A DNA stretch of 64,000 bases, from positions 62,001 through 126,000 of the forward strand of contig CAYOKH010000001.1 of NCBI GenBank assembly GCA_964404505.1, written 5' to 3'. A model generated the notes under the pieces. It did no database searches, was not told where the DNA came from, and saw only the letters and a list, made by a program, of their open reading frames with translations. Below are positions 41,115-50,536 of the stretch, one piece after another. Position 1 is the stretch's first letter. Each line of letters begins with the position of its first letter. Source of the DNA: DAOMNN01 sp964404505. GTDB lineage: Bacteria; Pseudomonadota; Gammaproteobacteria; Burkholderiales; Rhodocyclaceae. The position numbers were made by a program, and so were the translations under genes.

Positions 41115-42133
41115 GAAGCGGAATCGATCAGGCTTTCAAGCTTGCGTGGTCCGGACCAGAACTTCCACAGATCGTAGGTGGTCAGGTTCAGTTCCAGCGT
41201 GGTCCGGTCGCCGGGCGCGGTGATGCGCAGCTTCGACAGGCGCCTCGATTTGAGCGCCGCCAGCATCGGCTTGAACCACTGCCCTTCGAGTTCGCCCAGA
41301 CATGTGCGCCAAGTGTCGATATCGAGATAGAGACTCGGGCGGTGCAGGTCGTCGACGACGACGAACGCATCCTGTGCCGGAAGGCGGCCCGTCAGGCCGT
41401 CCGGACGCACGCCTGCGGCGCGCGCAAGCCCGCAGGTAAGTCTGTCCGCCGCGCGCACGATCGGGGCAGGTGCGACGACCCTGTCGGGAAGCGCGCCCGC
41501 TCCCCAGAACCACAAACTGTTGACCATGCGTTCCCCGGCCGCTTCGCGCGCCTGGTTTACCGGGTGATTGTGCAGGAAGACCTGGCCTTCATTGATGATT
41601 CTCTGCCAGCGCGCACCCTCGTCGCCGCGCGGCATGAACCGTGCGACGGGACGACCCACCACCTCGTTCAACGGCGAGAACTCGGCGCGCGCCGGCGACC
41701 TGAGCCTCAGGTACCAGCGCCTGGTAGAGCGCGCCTCGAAGCGGATGAAGTCCTGCTCCGTGGCCAGAAAATGATCGTTGAGGCCTTCCAGCAAAGCTGC
41801 GGCTTCCGGGGCGCTCACGGCCAGATCGAAAGCGTCGGTGAGCACAAGGTGCTCGCGCGCGAATTGCAGATGCACCGGGTCGGCGCAGAGCCACTCGCCT
41901 TCCACCGGAGCGGTGTCGCGCTCGCCCAGGCGACGCAAGGCTGCCACCGGGACACCGTCTGGACGCAGCCCGAAAGCCTGACCCAGCCATGATTCGAACG
42001 GCATGGCAGGCGTGTGCGCAGTCCGGGCGTGCGCGAGAAGGGTCTCGAGGGCGGGAAGGCTCAGACCGGACGTCAGGCCGCTTGCGCCGGCATCGGGCCA
42101 GACCAGACCGGGAATGACAAGATGAAGCTGCAT
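41111..42133 (-). CDS. RpfE-type regulatory-cluster protein (function unknown)
   Basis: 340 residues from the ATG at 42133. The N-terminus 'MQLHLVIPGLVWPDAG' and inner segments 'WYLRLRSPARAEFSPLNEVV', 'VNSLWFWGAGALP' and 'FKPMLAALKSRRLSKLRITA' are those of the proteins annotated as RpfE-type or as cofactor-independent phosphoglycerate mutase-like in Beta- and Gammaproteobacteria; in Xanthomonas rpfE lies beside recJ and prfB, the same order as here. No intact metal-binding set of a phosphoglycerate mutase could be read, so catalytic activity is doubtful. Coupled to recJ by a four-base overlap. Start choice is uncertain because no clear ribosome site is seen. Confidence 0.8.
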   Translation of the reverse strand: MQLHLVIPGLVWPDAGASGLTSGLSLPALETLLAHARTAHTPAMPFESWLGQAFGLRPDGVPVAALRRLGERDTAPVEGEWLCADPVHLQFAREHLVLTDAFDLAVSAPEAAALLEGLNDHFLATEQDFIRFEARSTRRWYLRLRSPARAEFSPLNEVVGRPVARFMPRGDEGARWQRIINEGQVFLHNHPVNQAREAAGERMVNSLWFWGAGALPDRVVAPAPIVRAADRLTCGLARAAGVRPDGLTGRLPAQDAFVVVDDLHRPSLYLDIDTWRTCLGELEGQWFKPMLAALKSRRLSKLRITAPGDRTTLELNLTTYDLWKFWSGPRKLESLIDSAS

Positions 42134-42298
42134 GATCGTGGTGTGGTTCCGGCCAACTTCCATGGGAGAACGGTCGGAGTCTAGCAGGAGCAATGAATGC
42201 CGACCAATTATTCGCCGACGGAAAGGCCGCGAATGTCGGCAACAGGTGCGGCCTGACGCATTCGGGTAAACTGCCCGCTTTCGTCCATCACTCGTCCA

Positions 42299-43552
42299 AT
42301 GCGCTACGAATTCCTGGTCGGTCTGCGATACACCCGTTCGCGCAAGCGTGCGCAGGGTCGCAACCGCTTCATCTCCTTCATATCGCTGGTTTCCATGTTC
42401 GGCACCGCACTGGGCGTGGCCGCACTTATCGTGGTGCTGTCCGTGATGAACGGCTTCCAGGAGGAGTTGCGCACGCGCATTCTCGGCGTGGCGTCGCACA
42501 TCCAGGTGTCCGGTTACGACGGTGAACTCGACGCGTGGCAACGCGTCGCGGATCAGGCGGAACGACATCCTTCGGTGATCGCGTCCGCGCCCTACGTGCA
42601 GGAACAGGGGATGCTGTCATTCGATCAGAACGTACGCGGCACGCTTGTGCGCGGGGTATTGCCGGGGGCCGAGGACCAGGTTGCGGACTTTGCACGCTAC
42701 ATGCGCGCCGGGAGCCTCGATTCGCTCGAGGCGGGGCGTTTCGGCATCGTGCTGGGGCGCGACCTTGCCTTCGCGTTACGCGTGCGACTCGGTGAGAAGG
42801 TCACGCTTATCGCGCCGCAGGGGCTTGTCACGCCTGCGGCGGTACTGCCGCGGGTCAAGCAGTTCGAGGTCGTGGGCATCTTCGAAGCGGGAATGTTCGA
42901 GTACGACTCGGGACTCGCGCTGGTGCATATGCATGATGCCCAGATGCTTTACCGTCTGGGGGACTCGGTCAGCGGCGTGCGTCTCAAGCTCGACGACCTC
43001 TTCGCCGCGCCGCGCATTGCACGTGAACTGGCCGGAATGATCGACGTGCCTGCCCTGATCGCCGACTGGACGCGCAGCCACGCTAACTTCTTTCGCGCGG
43101 TGCAACTCGAGAAGACGATGATGACCATCATCCTGTTCCTGATCGTTGCCGTTGCGGCATTCAACATCGTGTCGACGCTGGTGATGGCGGTTCAGGAGAA
43201 GTACGCGGACATCGCAATCCTGCGTACGCTCGGGGCAAGCCCCGGATCGGTGATGACGATATTCGTGCTGCAGGGTGCCATCATCGGGCTGGTGGGACTC
43301 ACCGCCGGTGTCCTCGGCGGGCTCATCCTTGCGAACAATCTCGATGTGGTCATCCCGTGGCTCGAGACGGTGACCGGCGCGACCTTGTGGAACAAGGAGG
43401 TTTACTACATCAGCGAGCTGCCATCCAAAGTGCTTGCGAACGACGTGTTCACCGTCGTGTCGCTCTCGTTCGTACTGACCCTGATCGCGACCCTGTACCC
43501 GAGTTGGCGCGCTTCGCGCGTCAATCCGGCCGAGGCCCTGCGCTATGAATGA
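42299..43552 (+). CDS. lipoprotein-releasing system permease LolC/LolE
   Basis: Inner-membrane subunit of the LolCDE ABC complex that extracts lipoproteins for transfer to LolA. 417 residues with four membrane helices: one near 25-48 ('ISFISLVSMFGTALGVAALI') and three after 275 ('MMTIILFLIVAVAAFNIVST', 'VLQGAIIGLVGLTAGVLGGL', 'VSLSFVLTLIATLYPSWRAS'), with a large periplasmic domain between. Only one permease gene is present, so it would form a homodimer (LolF-like), or a second gene lies elsewhere. The stop overlaps the lolD start by eight bases. No strong ribosome site is seen before 42299. Confidence 0.93.
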   Translation: MRYEFLVGLRYTRSRKRAQGRNRFISFISLVSMFGTALGVAALIVVLSVMNGFQEELRTRILGVASHIQVSGYDGELDAWQRVADQAERHPSVIASAPYVQEQGMLSFDQNVRGTLVRGVLPGAEDQVADFARYMRAGSLDSLEAGRFGIVLGRDLAFALRVRLGEKVTLIAPQGLVTPAAVLPRVKQFEVVGIFEAGMFEYDSGLALVHMHDAQMLYRLGDSVSGVRLKLDDLFAAPRIARELAGMIDVPALIADWTRSHANFFRAVQLEKTMMTIILFLIVAVAAFNIVSTLVMAVQEKYADIAILRTLGASPGSVMTIFVLQGAIIGLVGLTAGVLGGLILANNLDVVIPWLETVTGATLWNKEVYYISELPSKVLANDVFTVVSLSFVLTLIATLYPSWRASRVNPAEALRYE

Positions 43553-44231
43553 ACCCGCCCGCATCCCGGTGCTGGCCTGCAAGGGCCTGACGAAGACGTT
43601 TCGCGAGGGGCCGGATGCGCTTACGGTACTGCATGACGTCCACCTGGAGGTGGGCGCCGGCGAGCGCGTTGCGGTCGTCGGCGCGTCCGGTTCGGGCAAG
43701 AGCACCCTGCTGCATCTCATGGGAGGGCTGGATGTGCCCAGTGCCGGATCGGTGGCGCTGATGGGAAAGGATTTCTCGCGCATGTCGGATGCCGAGCGCG
43801 GACGAATGCGCAACGAGGCGCTCGGCTTCGTGTACCAGTTTCACCACCTGTTGCCCGAATTTACTGCGCTTGAGAATGTCGCGATGCCGCTCTACATCCG
43901 TCGCATGGAAACCGGGGAAGCCAACGAGCGTGCAGCGGACATGCTGAAGGAAGTGGGGCTCGATCATCGCCTCGATCACACGCCGGGCGAGCTTTCCGGG
44001 GGCGAGCGTCAGCGTGCGGCGATCGCCCGGGCCCTGGTCACCCAACCGGCCTGCGTGCTCGCCGACGAGCCGACCGGGAATCTCGACCGGCGTACCGCCG
44101 ACGCGGTCTTCGATCTGATGCTGGGTCTCAACGAACGCCTGCACACGAGTTTCATCATCGTCACCCACGACGACTCGCTTTCACGTCGCGCGATGCGCAT
44201 CATGCGCCTGGACGACGGGGTGCTCAGCTGA
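43545..44231 (+). CDS. lolD: lipoprotein-releasing system ATP-binding protein
   Basis: ABC ATPase, 228 residues. Walker A 'VVGASGSGKSTLLHLMGGLD', Q-loop region 'LGFVYQFHHLLPEFTALENV', signature 'LSGGERQRAAIARALV', Walker B 'ACVLADEPTGNLD' and switch histidine in 'FIIVTHDDSL'. 'YQFHHLLPEFTALENVAMPL' is the LolD motif that contacts LolC/E. Starts inside the end of the lolC/E gene. Its last eight bases overlap the end of the convergent DUF2062 gene. Confidence 0.96.
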   Translation: MNEPARIPVLACKGLTKTFREGPDALTVLHDVHLEVGAGERVAVVGASGSGKSTLLHLMGGLDVPSAGSVALMGKDFSRMSDAERGRMRNEALGFVYQFHHLLPEFTALENVAMPLYIRRMETGEANERAADMLKEVGLDHRLDHTPGELSGGERQRAAIARALVTQPACVLADEPTGNLDRRTADAVFDLMLGLNERLHTSFIIVTHDDSLSRRAMRIMRLDDGVLS

Positions 44232-44772
44232 CACGCTTGCGCAGGACCGCCCGCCTGCGCCAGGCGCGGATCAGCCATACGCGCCAGATGGTGCGAACGC
44301 TGAAATAGCCGACCGCGGCGAGGGTACCAGCAAGCAACACCAGACCGACCGCGAGTGGCCTGCCGAGATCGAGCGCCCAGGGCAGCAGGGCGTGCGTCCA
44401 TTCCACGAAGCTCAGATCGGCCATCTCCGGCGGGTGGACGAATCCCGACAGCCGCTCCCCCGTCAGCAGCGCACCCATTCCGTACGCGACGACGTAGAGC
44501 GGCACGATCGTGAGGGGATTGGAGTAGAGCGTGGTGATCAGCGCCAGCGGCAGATTGACCCTGAACACGACGCAAAAGATCGCTGCGCTCAGCATCTGGA
44601 ACGGGCCGGGGATTAGACCGCAGAACAGGCCGGTGGCTATCGCCCCGGCAGCCGAGTGTCGATTGAGATGCCACAGTCTCGGGTGCAGCAGCGTGTTCGC
44701 AAAGGGACGCAACCATCGATTCGTGTGAATTGATTCATGGTCTGGAAGGAAACGTCTCAGGGCTCTTCGCAT
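44224..44772 (-). CDS. DUF2062-family membrane protein
   Basis: About 182 residues from the ATG at 44772 (alternative 44796). Contains 'HPRLWHLNRHSAAGAIATGL' and 'FCGLIPGPFQMLSAAIFCVV', then 'LALITTLYSNPLTIVPLYVV', the DUF2062 signature with P-G-P in the first helix pair and N-P in the second, plus a third hydrophobic stretch near 135-160. Two to three membrane helices. Function unknown, though the gene commonly lies near lolD and comEC in Betaproteobacteria, as here. Convergent with lolD (eight-base overlap). Confidence 0.87.
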   Translation of the reverse strand: MRRALRRFLPDHESIHTNRWLRPFANTLLHPRLWHLNRHSAAGAIATGLFCGLIPGPFQMLSAAIFCVVFRVNLPLALITTLYSNPLTIVPLYVVAYGMGALLTGERLSGFVHPPEMADLSFVEWTHALLPWALDLGRPLAVGLVLLAGTLAAVGYFSVRTIWRVWLIRAWRRRAVLRKRVS

Positions 44773-44986
44773 CTTTGGTCTGTCGGTTTGGTGCATGACC
44801 GACCGAACGCTCGTCGGCCAGGGTACGAAAGCGGTTGAAGATCAGGATTCCCGGCGTCGGCCGTCGGAGCGTGCCACGGCGCGAGCGTCATCCCTTCGAG
44901 TATCGCGCCCGCGGGCGGTTCGCCGGTGACCACCGGGGACGGGTTGGGGATTGCCTGCAGGCGATGCAAAATGCATCATTCGTCCC

Positions 44987-47326
44987 ATGCGTATGTCAAT
45001 ACTCGCATTCGCCCTCGGCGTGTGGCTGGTCCACACGCTGCCGGCGCTTCCCGATCAATCCCTTCTTTCCATGGCGACGATTGTACTGGCGATTGCCATC
45101 GCGTTGGCTGTCGGCATCGTGCGACGCATGGGTTGGCGTGCTCTTCGCTTCCTCGTCTTGTGCCTCGCGCTTGGGTGCGGATTCGCCTGGTCGTCCTGGC
45201 GTGCGCAATGGCGGCTTGCCGACGAACTGCCGATGACGTCGGAGCTGCGAGAGGTGGAAGTCGTCGGCGTGGTGGCGGATCTGCCGCAGCCACTCGATCG
45301 GGGGCTTCGCTTCCTGTTTGCGGTGGAGTCGTCCGATGCTCCCGTTCCGGCCCGCGTCCAGCTTTCGTGGTATCCGCCGCGCAGCGGACAGGGCCAGGTC
45401 CCGGACCTCAGACCGGGCGAGCGTTGGAGACTCACGGTCCGCCTGCGCCGCCCCCACGGCTTCGTCAATCCGCATGGCTTTGATTACGAGGCGTGGCTGC
45501 TCGCGCGCAACGTCCGGGCAACAGGCTACGTGCGCACGGAGGGCGGCAACGAGCGCCTCGCGGACTTCGTCCCGGCGCCCATGTATCTGGTGCACAGGAC
45601 GCGCGATGCGGTTCGGACCCGGTTTGCTGCGGCGCTCGACGAGCGGGCGTACGCCGGCATCCTGGTTGCACTTGCGGTGGGGGATCAACGCGCCATAGCG
45701 CAGGAACATTGGGATGTCTTCCGCAAGACCGCGGTTGCGCACCTGGTGAGCATTTCCGGCCTTCATGTGTCGCTGGTCGCGCTGATCGGTGGCGCGGTCA
45801 CCGGTTGGGGTTGGCGGCGCGCGGCGTGGCTGGCACTGCGCATCCCGACGCGCAAAGCGGCGGTCTGTGGTGGACTGGTTGCAGCGGCCCTGTATGCCCT
45901 GCTCGCAGGCCTGGGCTTGCCGACTCAGCGCGCGCTGCTGATGCTTGCCGTCGCGGCGATCGCGCTGATGGTCGGGCGCGAGGCATCGGGCAGTCGTGTG
46001 CTGACTGCGGCCCTGCTATGCGTGCTGGTCGTCGATCCATGGGCTGCGCTGTCGCCGGGCTTCTGGCTTTCCTTCGGTGCCGTTGGCGTGATCCTGTATG
46101 TGCTTGGCGGTCGCATCGGCCCGAGCCGCGGCTGGCATTCCGCCATGCGCATCCAGCTGGCCATGACGCTGGCGCTGACACCGGCGCTGCTTATCCTGTT
46201 TGACGCATTCTCGATCGTGTCCCCCGTGGCCAATGTGCTCGCGATCCCGCTGGTAAGTTTTCTGATCGCGCCCCTTGCCCTGCTCGCAATCGTCGTTCCG
46301 TTGCCTCAGATCCTGGAGGTGGCACACTGGCTGACCGGCCTCATGATGCGATGGCTGGAGTGGCTCGCCGCCCAGCCGTTTGCACTTTGGGAGCAGCCGT
46401 CGGCGCCGGCCCTGCTGTCGGTTGCCGCCATCGTCGCGGTTGCATGGCTGCTGCTGCCGCGCGGTGTTCCGTCGCGGCATGCGGCACTGCTGGCCTTCGC
46501 ACCGATGCTGATGTGGTCGCCGATGCGCCCCGAGGCCGGTACGTTCCGGCTGGTCGTGCTCGATGTCGGGCAGGGGCTCGCGATACACGTGCAGACCGCG
46601 GCACACGACATGATCTACGATGCCGGCCCGCGTTATGGTCCCGTGGCCGACGCGGGCAGCCGCGTGCTGTTGCCCTACCTCGCCGGATCGGGCGTCGAGC
46701 GGGTGACGCGAATGGTGATCTCGCACGGCGACAACGATCACGCAGGGGGTGCGGCATCGCTGTTCGCGGGGGTCCCGATCCATGAACTCCTGCATGGTCT
46801 TGAGCCGGAACACGCGCTCCTGCGGATGCATGGACTCCGTGCGCGACCGTGCCAGGCAGGCGATGTCTGGCGCTGGGACGGGGTGCGTTTCGAGGTGCTG
46901 CATCCGGAGCCCCGGGACGATCCGTCCGGCAAGACGAACGACATGTCCTGTGTGCTGAGGATTTCGGCGGATGGCGGGGCCGTCCTGCTCGCGGGGGACA
47001 TCGAGGCGCCGGTCGAGCGCAGTCTGATTGCACGCGCGGGCCGCGCGCTTGCGAGCGACGTGGTGGTGGTGCCGCATCATGGCAGCCGCAGCTCATCGAC
47101 GCCTGGATTCGTGCACGCCGTGGGGGCCGTTCATGCAATCCACGCGGTGGGCAATCTCAATCAGTTCCGTCATCCGCATCCTTCCGTATGGGCGCGCTGG
47201 GCGGGCGCCGGTGCGCGCAACTGGCGCACGGACGCACAGGGAGCGATTGTCGTCGATGTCGGAAAGGGCGGCGTGCAGGTCGAATCGCAACGCGAGCGTG
47301 CGCCCCGGTATTGGCATGGCCGTTGA
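44987..47326 (+). CDS. comEC: DNA internalization-related competence protein ComEC/Rec2
   Basis: Inner-membrane channel for single-stranded DNA during natural transformation. About 779 residues from the ATG at 44987 (44993 is equally possible). Two N-terminal helices, a soluble OB-like region (about 80-200), the multi-helix competence domain ('FRKTAVAHLVSISGLHVSLV' near 245-265 marks its start), and a C-terminal metallo-beta-lactamase domain: 'VVLDVGQGLAIHVQTAAHD', 'MVISHGDNDHAGGAASL', 'CVLRISADGGAVLLAGDIE' and 'VVVVPHHGSRSSS'. The metal-ligand HxDxDH set is intact in 'SHGDNDHAGG', so the nuclease domain could be active. Full length, suggesting competence is retained. Confidence 0.94.
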   Translation: MRMSILAFALGVWLVHTLPALPDQSLLSMATIVLAIAIALAVGIVRRMGWRALRFLVLCLALGCGFAWSSWRAQWRLADELPMTSELREVEVVGVVADLPQPLDRGLRFLFAVESSDAPVPARVQLSWYPPRSGQGQVPDLRPGERWRLTVRLRRPHGFVNPHGFDYEAWLLARNVRATGYVRTEGGNERLADFVPAPMYLVHRTRDAVRTRFAAALDERAYAGILVALAVGDQRAIAQEHWDVFRKTAVAHLVSISGLHVSLVALIGGAVTGWGWRRAAWLALRIPTRKAAVCGGLVAAALYALLAGLGLPTQRALLMLAVAAIALMVGREASGSRVLTAALLCVLVVDPWAALSPGFWLSFGAVGVILYVLGGRIGPSRGWHSAMRIQLAMTLALTPALLILFDAFSIVSPVANVLAIPLVSFLIAPLALLAIVVPLPQILEVAHWLTGLMMRWLEWLAAQPFALWEQPSAPALLSVAAIVAVAWLLLPRGVPSRHAALLAFAPMLMWSPMRPEAGTFRLVVLDVGQGLAIHVQTAAHDMIYDAGPRYGPVADAGSRVLLPYLAGSGVERVTRMVISHGDNDHAGGAASLFAGVPIHELLHGLEPEHALLRMHGLRARPCQAGDVWRWDGVRFEVLHPEPRDDPSGKTNDMSCVLRISADGGAVLLAGDIEAPVERSLIARAGRALASDVVVVPHHGSRSSSTPGFVHAVGAVHAIHAVGNLNQFRHPHPSVWARWAGAGARNWRTDAQGAIVVDVGKGGVQVESQRERAPRYWHGR

Positions 47327-47413
47327 ACCAGGGGGCGAGCGGAGCGAGTTTACGGGTTACACTCGCGCCGGTTGTCCCCGCGCATATCGACGATCGCATC
47401 GAAGGACCTGCCC

Positions 47414-48331
47414 ATGAGTTTCATCGACACACTCCGGAATGTGTTCCTGCCGCCTTCGCGTGCTCACCGTGCCCCCCATGAAGGACTGCGGGAACGGTCC
47501 GTGCAGTGCATCGGACCGCATGGCCTGCATCGCATGGCGTACACGGAGTGGGGAGATCCCGGCAATCCGAAGGTTCTGATCTGTGTGCACGGGCTGACGC
47601 GCAACGGGCGCGATTTCGATTTCCTTGCGCAGGCGCTGAGGGACGAATACAGAGTGGTATGCCCGGACGTGGTCGGACGCGGACGCAGCGACTGGCTTGG
47701 CGTGAAGACCGACTACGGCTTTCCGCTCTATGTATCGGACATGGTGACCCTGATTGCCCGGCTCAATGTCGACACCGTTCATTGGCTCGGTACTTCGTTG
47801 GGCGGGATCATCGGCATGCTCCTGGCCGGGCAACCGCATAGTCCGGTGTCGCGGCTGGTGCTGAACGATGTCGGCCCGGTGATCACCGCGGTATCGCTGC
47901 GCCGGATCGGCGAGTATGTCGGACGCGCGCCGAAATTCCCTTCGATGGCGGCTGCCGAGGCATGGATGCGTGAAGTGGCCGCGCCCTTCGGCCCACTGAA
48001 CGACGATCAATGGCAGCACCTCACGCGCTACTCCGTACGCCCGGTCGAGGGCGGCTTTTCGATGGTCTACGATCCGGGCATCGGCGATGTCTTTCGCGCT
48101 GCTCCCATTGTCGGGGACGTCGATCTGTGGGATGCGTATCGTGCAGTCCGTTGTCCAACGCTCGCGATACGAGGTGCCGAATCGGATCTGCTTGAACGAT
48201 CGATCCTGCTGAAGATGGCCGAGACCGGTCCGCAGGCGCGAATCGAGGAGATTGCGGGGGTCGGACACGCGCCGATGTTCATGGACCCCGAGCAGATCGC
48301 ACTGGTGCGCAACTTCCTGCTCGAATCCTGA
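47414..48331 (+). CDS. alpha/beta-hydrolase fold protein
   Basis: 305 residues from the ATG at 47414, with AAGGA nine bases upstream. Oxyanion segment 'ICVHGLTRNGRDFDFLAQAL', nucleophile elbow 'HWLGTSLGGIIGML' (serine of GTSLG), acid in 'IRGAESDLLERS' and histidine in 'IAGVGHAPMFMDPEQ', so the triad is complete. Cytoplasmic. The subfamily is common in Betaproteobacteria beside comEC or ppsA genes and is often labelled only as hydrolase; a substrate cannot be given. Starts 87 bases after comEC. Confidence 0.88.
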   Translation: MSFIDTLRNVFLPPSRAHRAPHEGLRERSVQCIGPHGLHRMAYTEWGDPGNPKVLICVHGLTRNGRDFDFLAQALRDEYRVVCPDVVGRGRSDWLGVKTDYGFPLYVSDMVTLIARLNVDTVHWLGTSLGGIIGMLLAGQPHSPVSRLVLNDVGPVITAVSLRRIGEYVGRAPKFPSMAAAEAWMREVAAPFGPLNDDQWQHLTRYSVRPVEGGFSMVYDPGIGDVFRAAPIVGDVDLWDAYRAVRCPTLAIRGAESDLLERSILLKMAETGPQARIEEIAGVGHAPMFMDPEQIALVRNFLLES

Positions 48332-48378
48332 CCGGTTCGGGGTTGCGTCCTCCCAGAGGGCGAAGTCATGCCTGCCCG

Positions 48379-49548
48379 TCAGTGCAGATGACGGGGGGTC
48401 TGCGCGGCGTGGGTCTCGGGCATTTCCGCATGTACCGCTTCGCCATCGGGAGAGGGGTACATGGGGGCGCCGCAGTCGTCGCAGTATTCGAGCGGGAAAC
48501 GGTGTTCGAGATTCACGATGTCGGTAACGCCGCAGTCGCGCAGTACCGCCTCGATCTGGGCGGAAATGTCGCTACTTTCGTCTTCGGGACCCAGCAGCGG
48601 CCATACCACGCCATGCACGACGCCGTCGCTGTTGCGGATCGCAAACCCGATGCGGTACTCCTCGAGCTCCTGCTCGTGGTAGGGCGCGATGACGGCGCGC
48701 AGGCTCGAAGCCGGCGTTTCGAGTTCCGAGCCGAGGAATGCGACCGATGCGCGAATCGCATAAGGGCGGCTGTTCCGGTCTGCCTGACGGCTGCTCGCGA
48801 AATAGGTTTCGGGAAGGACGACCTCGGTGGCACAGCCCGGCAGCAGGGGAGCGAGACAGGCGCCGCCCTGGTTACGCCAGCGGGTGAGCGACTGCTCGCG
48901 GCTGCCTTCGTTCTCCTGCCATGCGAACAGCGGCTGTCCCTTGGGTACCGCGATTGCGGCGAGCAGATAGCGTGTATCGGAAAGGAAATGCACGGTCTCG
49001 GGCATGTCTCCGGTTTCGATGTGCAGATCGTGTTCGTCCAGCGCGGCACGCCCGAGGGCCGCGGTGAATCCCGCGGTGGCACAGTAACCCTGCGGCAGTT
49101 GATCGGGACTGAAAAGGAAATCAGCCAGGGCGAGCTTCGCTCCCCTGGCCAGCACGTGGGCCTGCAGATGCACGCGCAGATTGGACATCACCGCGGGCGG
49201 GATGGTGTTGGCCGGAATGCGATAGCGGGACCAGGCCAGGATTGGCGCCCCGATCAGGAGGATGTCGTGATTGATCGACACACCCGGCGCACTCTCGGCA
49301 CGCGATTCGATGAAATCGGCCAGTTCCTCGTAGGCACGCGCGTCGCCGGCGTGAAGCTGATCAAGGGTACTGTTGAGCGTGTCTTCGTCGCCCTCGCCGA
49401 GCAGGGCGTCGATCGCCGCACTGAGTTTGTCTTCCCAGTGACGGTCTTCGGCACGACTGCCGGACTCGGCCAAACCCGTGGCCAGCCAGATCAGCTGTTC
49501 GGCCTCGCGGCCCAATCCGCCGCGACGCTTCTGACGGGATCTCTTCAT
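48379..49548 (-). CDS. DUF2863-family protein
   Basis: 389 residues. The N-terminus 'GREAEQLIWLATGLAESGSR' followed by 'EDRHWEDKLSAAIDALL' and the C-terminal 'YCDDCGAPMYPSPDGE' fit DUF2863, which I know only from Betaproteobacteria. Basic start (MKRSRQKRRGG), helical first third, then an alpha/beta region with 'IPANTIPPAVMSNLRVHLQA' and 'AALDEHDLHIETG'. The C-terminal C-x2-C pair could bind zinc. Function unknown. Convergent with the hydrolase gene (47 bases) and 45 bases downstream of ppsR on the same strand. Confidence 0.82.
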   Translation of the reverse strand: MKRSRQKRRGGLGREAEQLIWLATGLAESGSRAEDRHWEDKLSAAIDALLGEGDEDTLNSTLDQLHAGDARAYEELADFIESRAESAPGVSINHDILLIGAPILAWSRYRIPANTIPPAVMSNLRVHLQAHVLARGAKLALADFLFSPDQLPQGYCATAGFTAALGRAALDEHDLHIETGDMPETVHFLSDTRYLLAAIAVPKGQPLFAWQENEGSREQSLTRWRNQGGACLAPLLPGCATEVVLPETYFASSRQADRNSRPYAIRASVAFLGSELETPASSLRAVIAPYHEQELEEYRIGFAIRNSDGVVHGVVWPLLGPEDESSDISAQIEAVLRDCGVTDIVNLEHRFPLEYCDDCGAPMYPSPDGEAVHAEMPETHAAQTPRHLH

Positions 49549-49593
49549 CTTTCAACCTCTTCGAGCGGTAATGAGTGTGCGGCTTGAGTCCGC

Positions 49594-50427
49594 TCAGTAC
49601 GCCGGTTTATTGAGCCGTATCGCCTGCATGATGGTAGCCGAGATTTCCTCGATGGACTTGGCGGTGGAATCGAGCCACCGGATGTTTTCGCGACGCATGA
49701 GTTTCTGTGCCGCGTCGATCTCGTAGATGCAGTTCTCGAGTGAAGAATAGCGGCTGTTGGCTCTTCGCTCCTGGCGGATCTGCGACAGGCGCTCGGGTGA
49801 GATGGTCAGCCCGAAGAGTTTTCGGCGATGATGACGCAGTTCCCCCGGAAGCTTGTTGCGTTCGAAATCCTCGGGGATGAGCGGGTAATTCGCAGCCTTG
49901 ACGCCGAACTGCATTGCCAGGTACAGGCTCGTCGGCGTCTTTCCGGAGCGCGACACGCCGACCAGGATCACGTCGGCGTCGGCGAGTTCGCCGTCGGATG
50001 ATACGCCATCATCGTGTGCCATGGCGTAGTTTATTGCCTCGATGCGGGCCTTGTAGTCACTGCTCTCGGCCGTGCCGTGGAAACGACCCACCGCATGGTT
50101 GGAGCGCATCGCCAGCTCCGCTTCGAGCGGGCCGATGAACTGCTCGAACAGGTCGATGAACAGCGCGTCCGCCTGTCGCAGACCGGCCACGGTCTCGGGG
50201 TTGACCAGCGTGCTGAACACGATCGGGCGTACGCCGTCGCGCCGGGCGGCGTCACGAATCTGGCGGGCGCAGTCGAGCGCCTTGTCAAGATCGTCGACGA
50301 AGGGGACCCTGACCTGGCGGAATCTCGCCTCCGGAAACTGCGTGAGCAGGCTGTGACCGAGCGTTTCCGCGGTGATGCCGGTGCCGTCGGAAATGAAGAA
50401 CGCGGTTCGGATCGGGGCTTGGGTCAT
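49594..50427 (-). CDS. ppsR: PEP synthetase regulatory protein (bifunctional kinase/pyrophosphorylase)
   Basis: DUF299 enzyme that inactivates PEP synthetase by ADP-dependent phosphorylation of an active-site threonine and reactivates it by phosphate-dependent pyrophosphorolysis. 277 residues from the ATG at 50427 ('TAFFISDGTGITAETLGHSL'). The P-loop is 'ILVGVSRSGKTPTSLYLAMQ' and other conserved parts are 'VNPETVAGLRQA', 'HRRKLFGLTISPERL' and 'SIEEISATIMQAI'. Divergent from its target ppsA, the standard arrangement. The frame extends to 50538 but no ribosome site supports that. Confidence 0.95.
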   Translation of the reverse strand: MTQAPIRTAFFISDGTGITAETLGHSLLTQFPEARFRQVRVPFVDDLDKALDCARQIRDAARRDGVRPIVFSTLVNPETVAGLRQADALFIDLFEQFIGPLEAELAMRSNHAVGRFHGTAESSDYKARIEAINYAMAHDDGVSSDGELADADVILVGVSRSGKTPTSLYLAMQFGVKAANYPLIPEDFERNKLPGELRHHRRKLFGLTISPERLSQIRQERRANSRYSSLENCIYEIDAAQKLMRRENIRWLDSTAKSIEEISATIMQAIRLNKPAY

Positions 50428-50479
50428 GATGATCGCCAGGAGAGTGCAATTCGGGTAAACACTGTCGTGCGGCAAAGCA

Positions 50480-50506
50480 GCAAAACTCGGTAAAATCATA
50501 TTTTGC
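50480..50506. promoter_or_regulatory. AT-rich dyad in the ppsR-ppsA divergent promoter region
   Basis: GCAAAA at 50480-50485 and TTTTGC at 50501-50506 form an inverted repeat across an AT-rich core (TAAAAT, CATATT) that stands out in this GC-rich sequence. The core could hold -10 elements for both genes (TAAAAT toward ppsA, TATGAT toward ppsR). Whether the dyad is an operator is unknown. Confidence 0.4.
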
Positions 50507-50536
50507 TTTCTCTCCAATATTTTCGGAAGGCCATTC

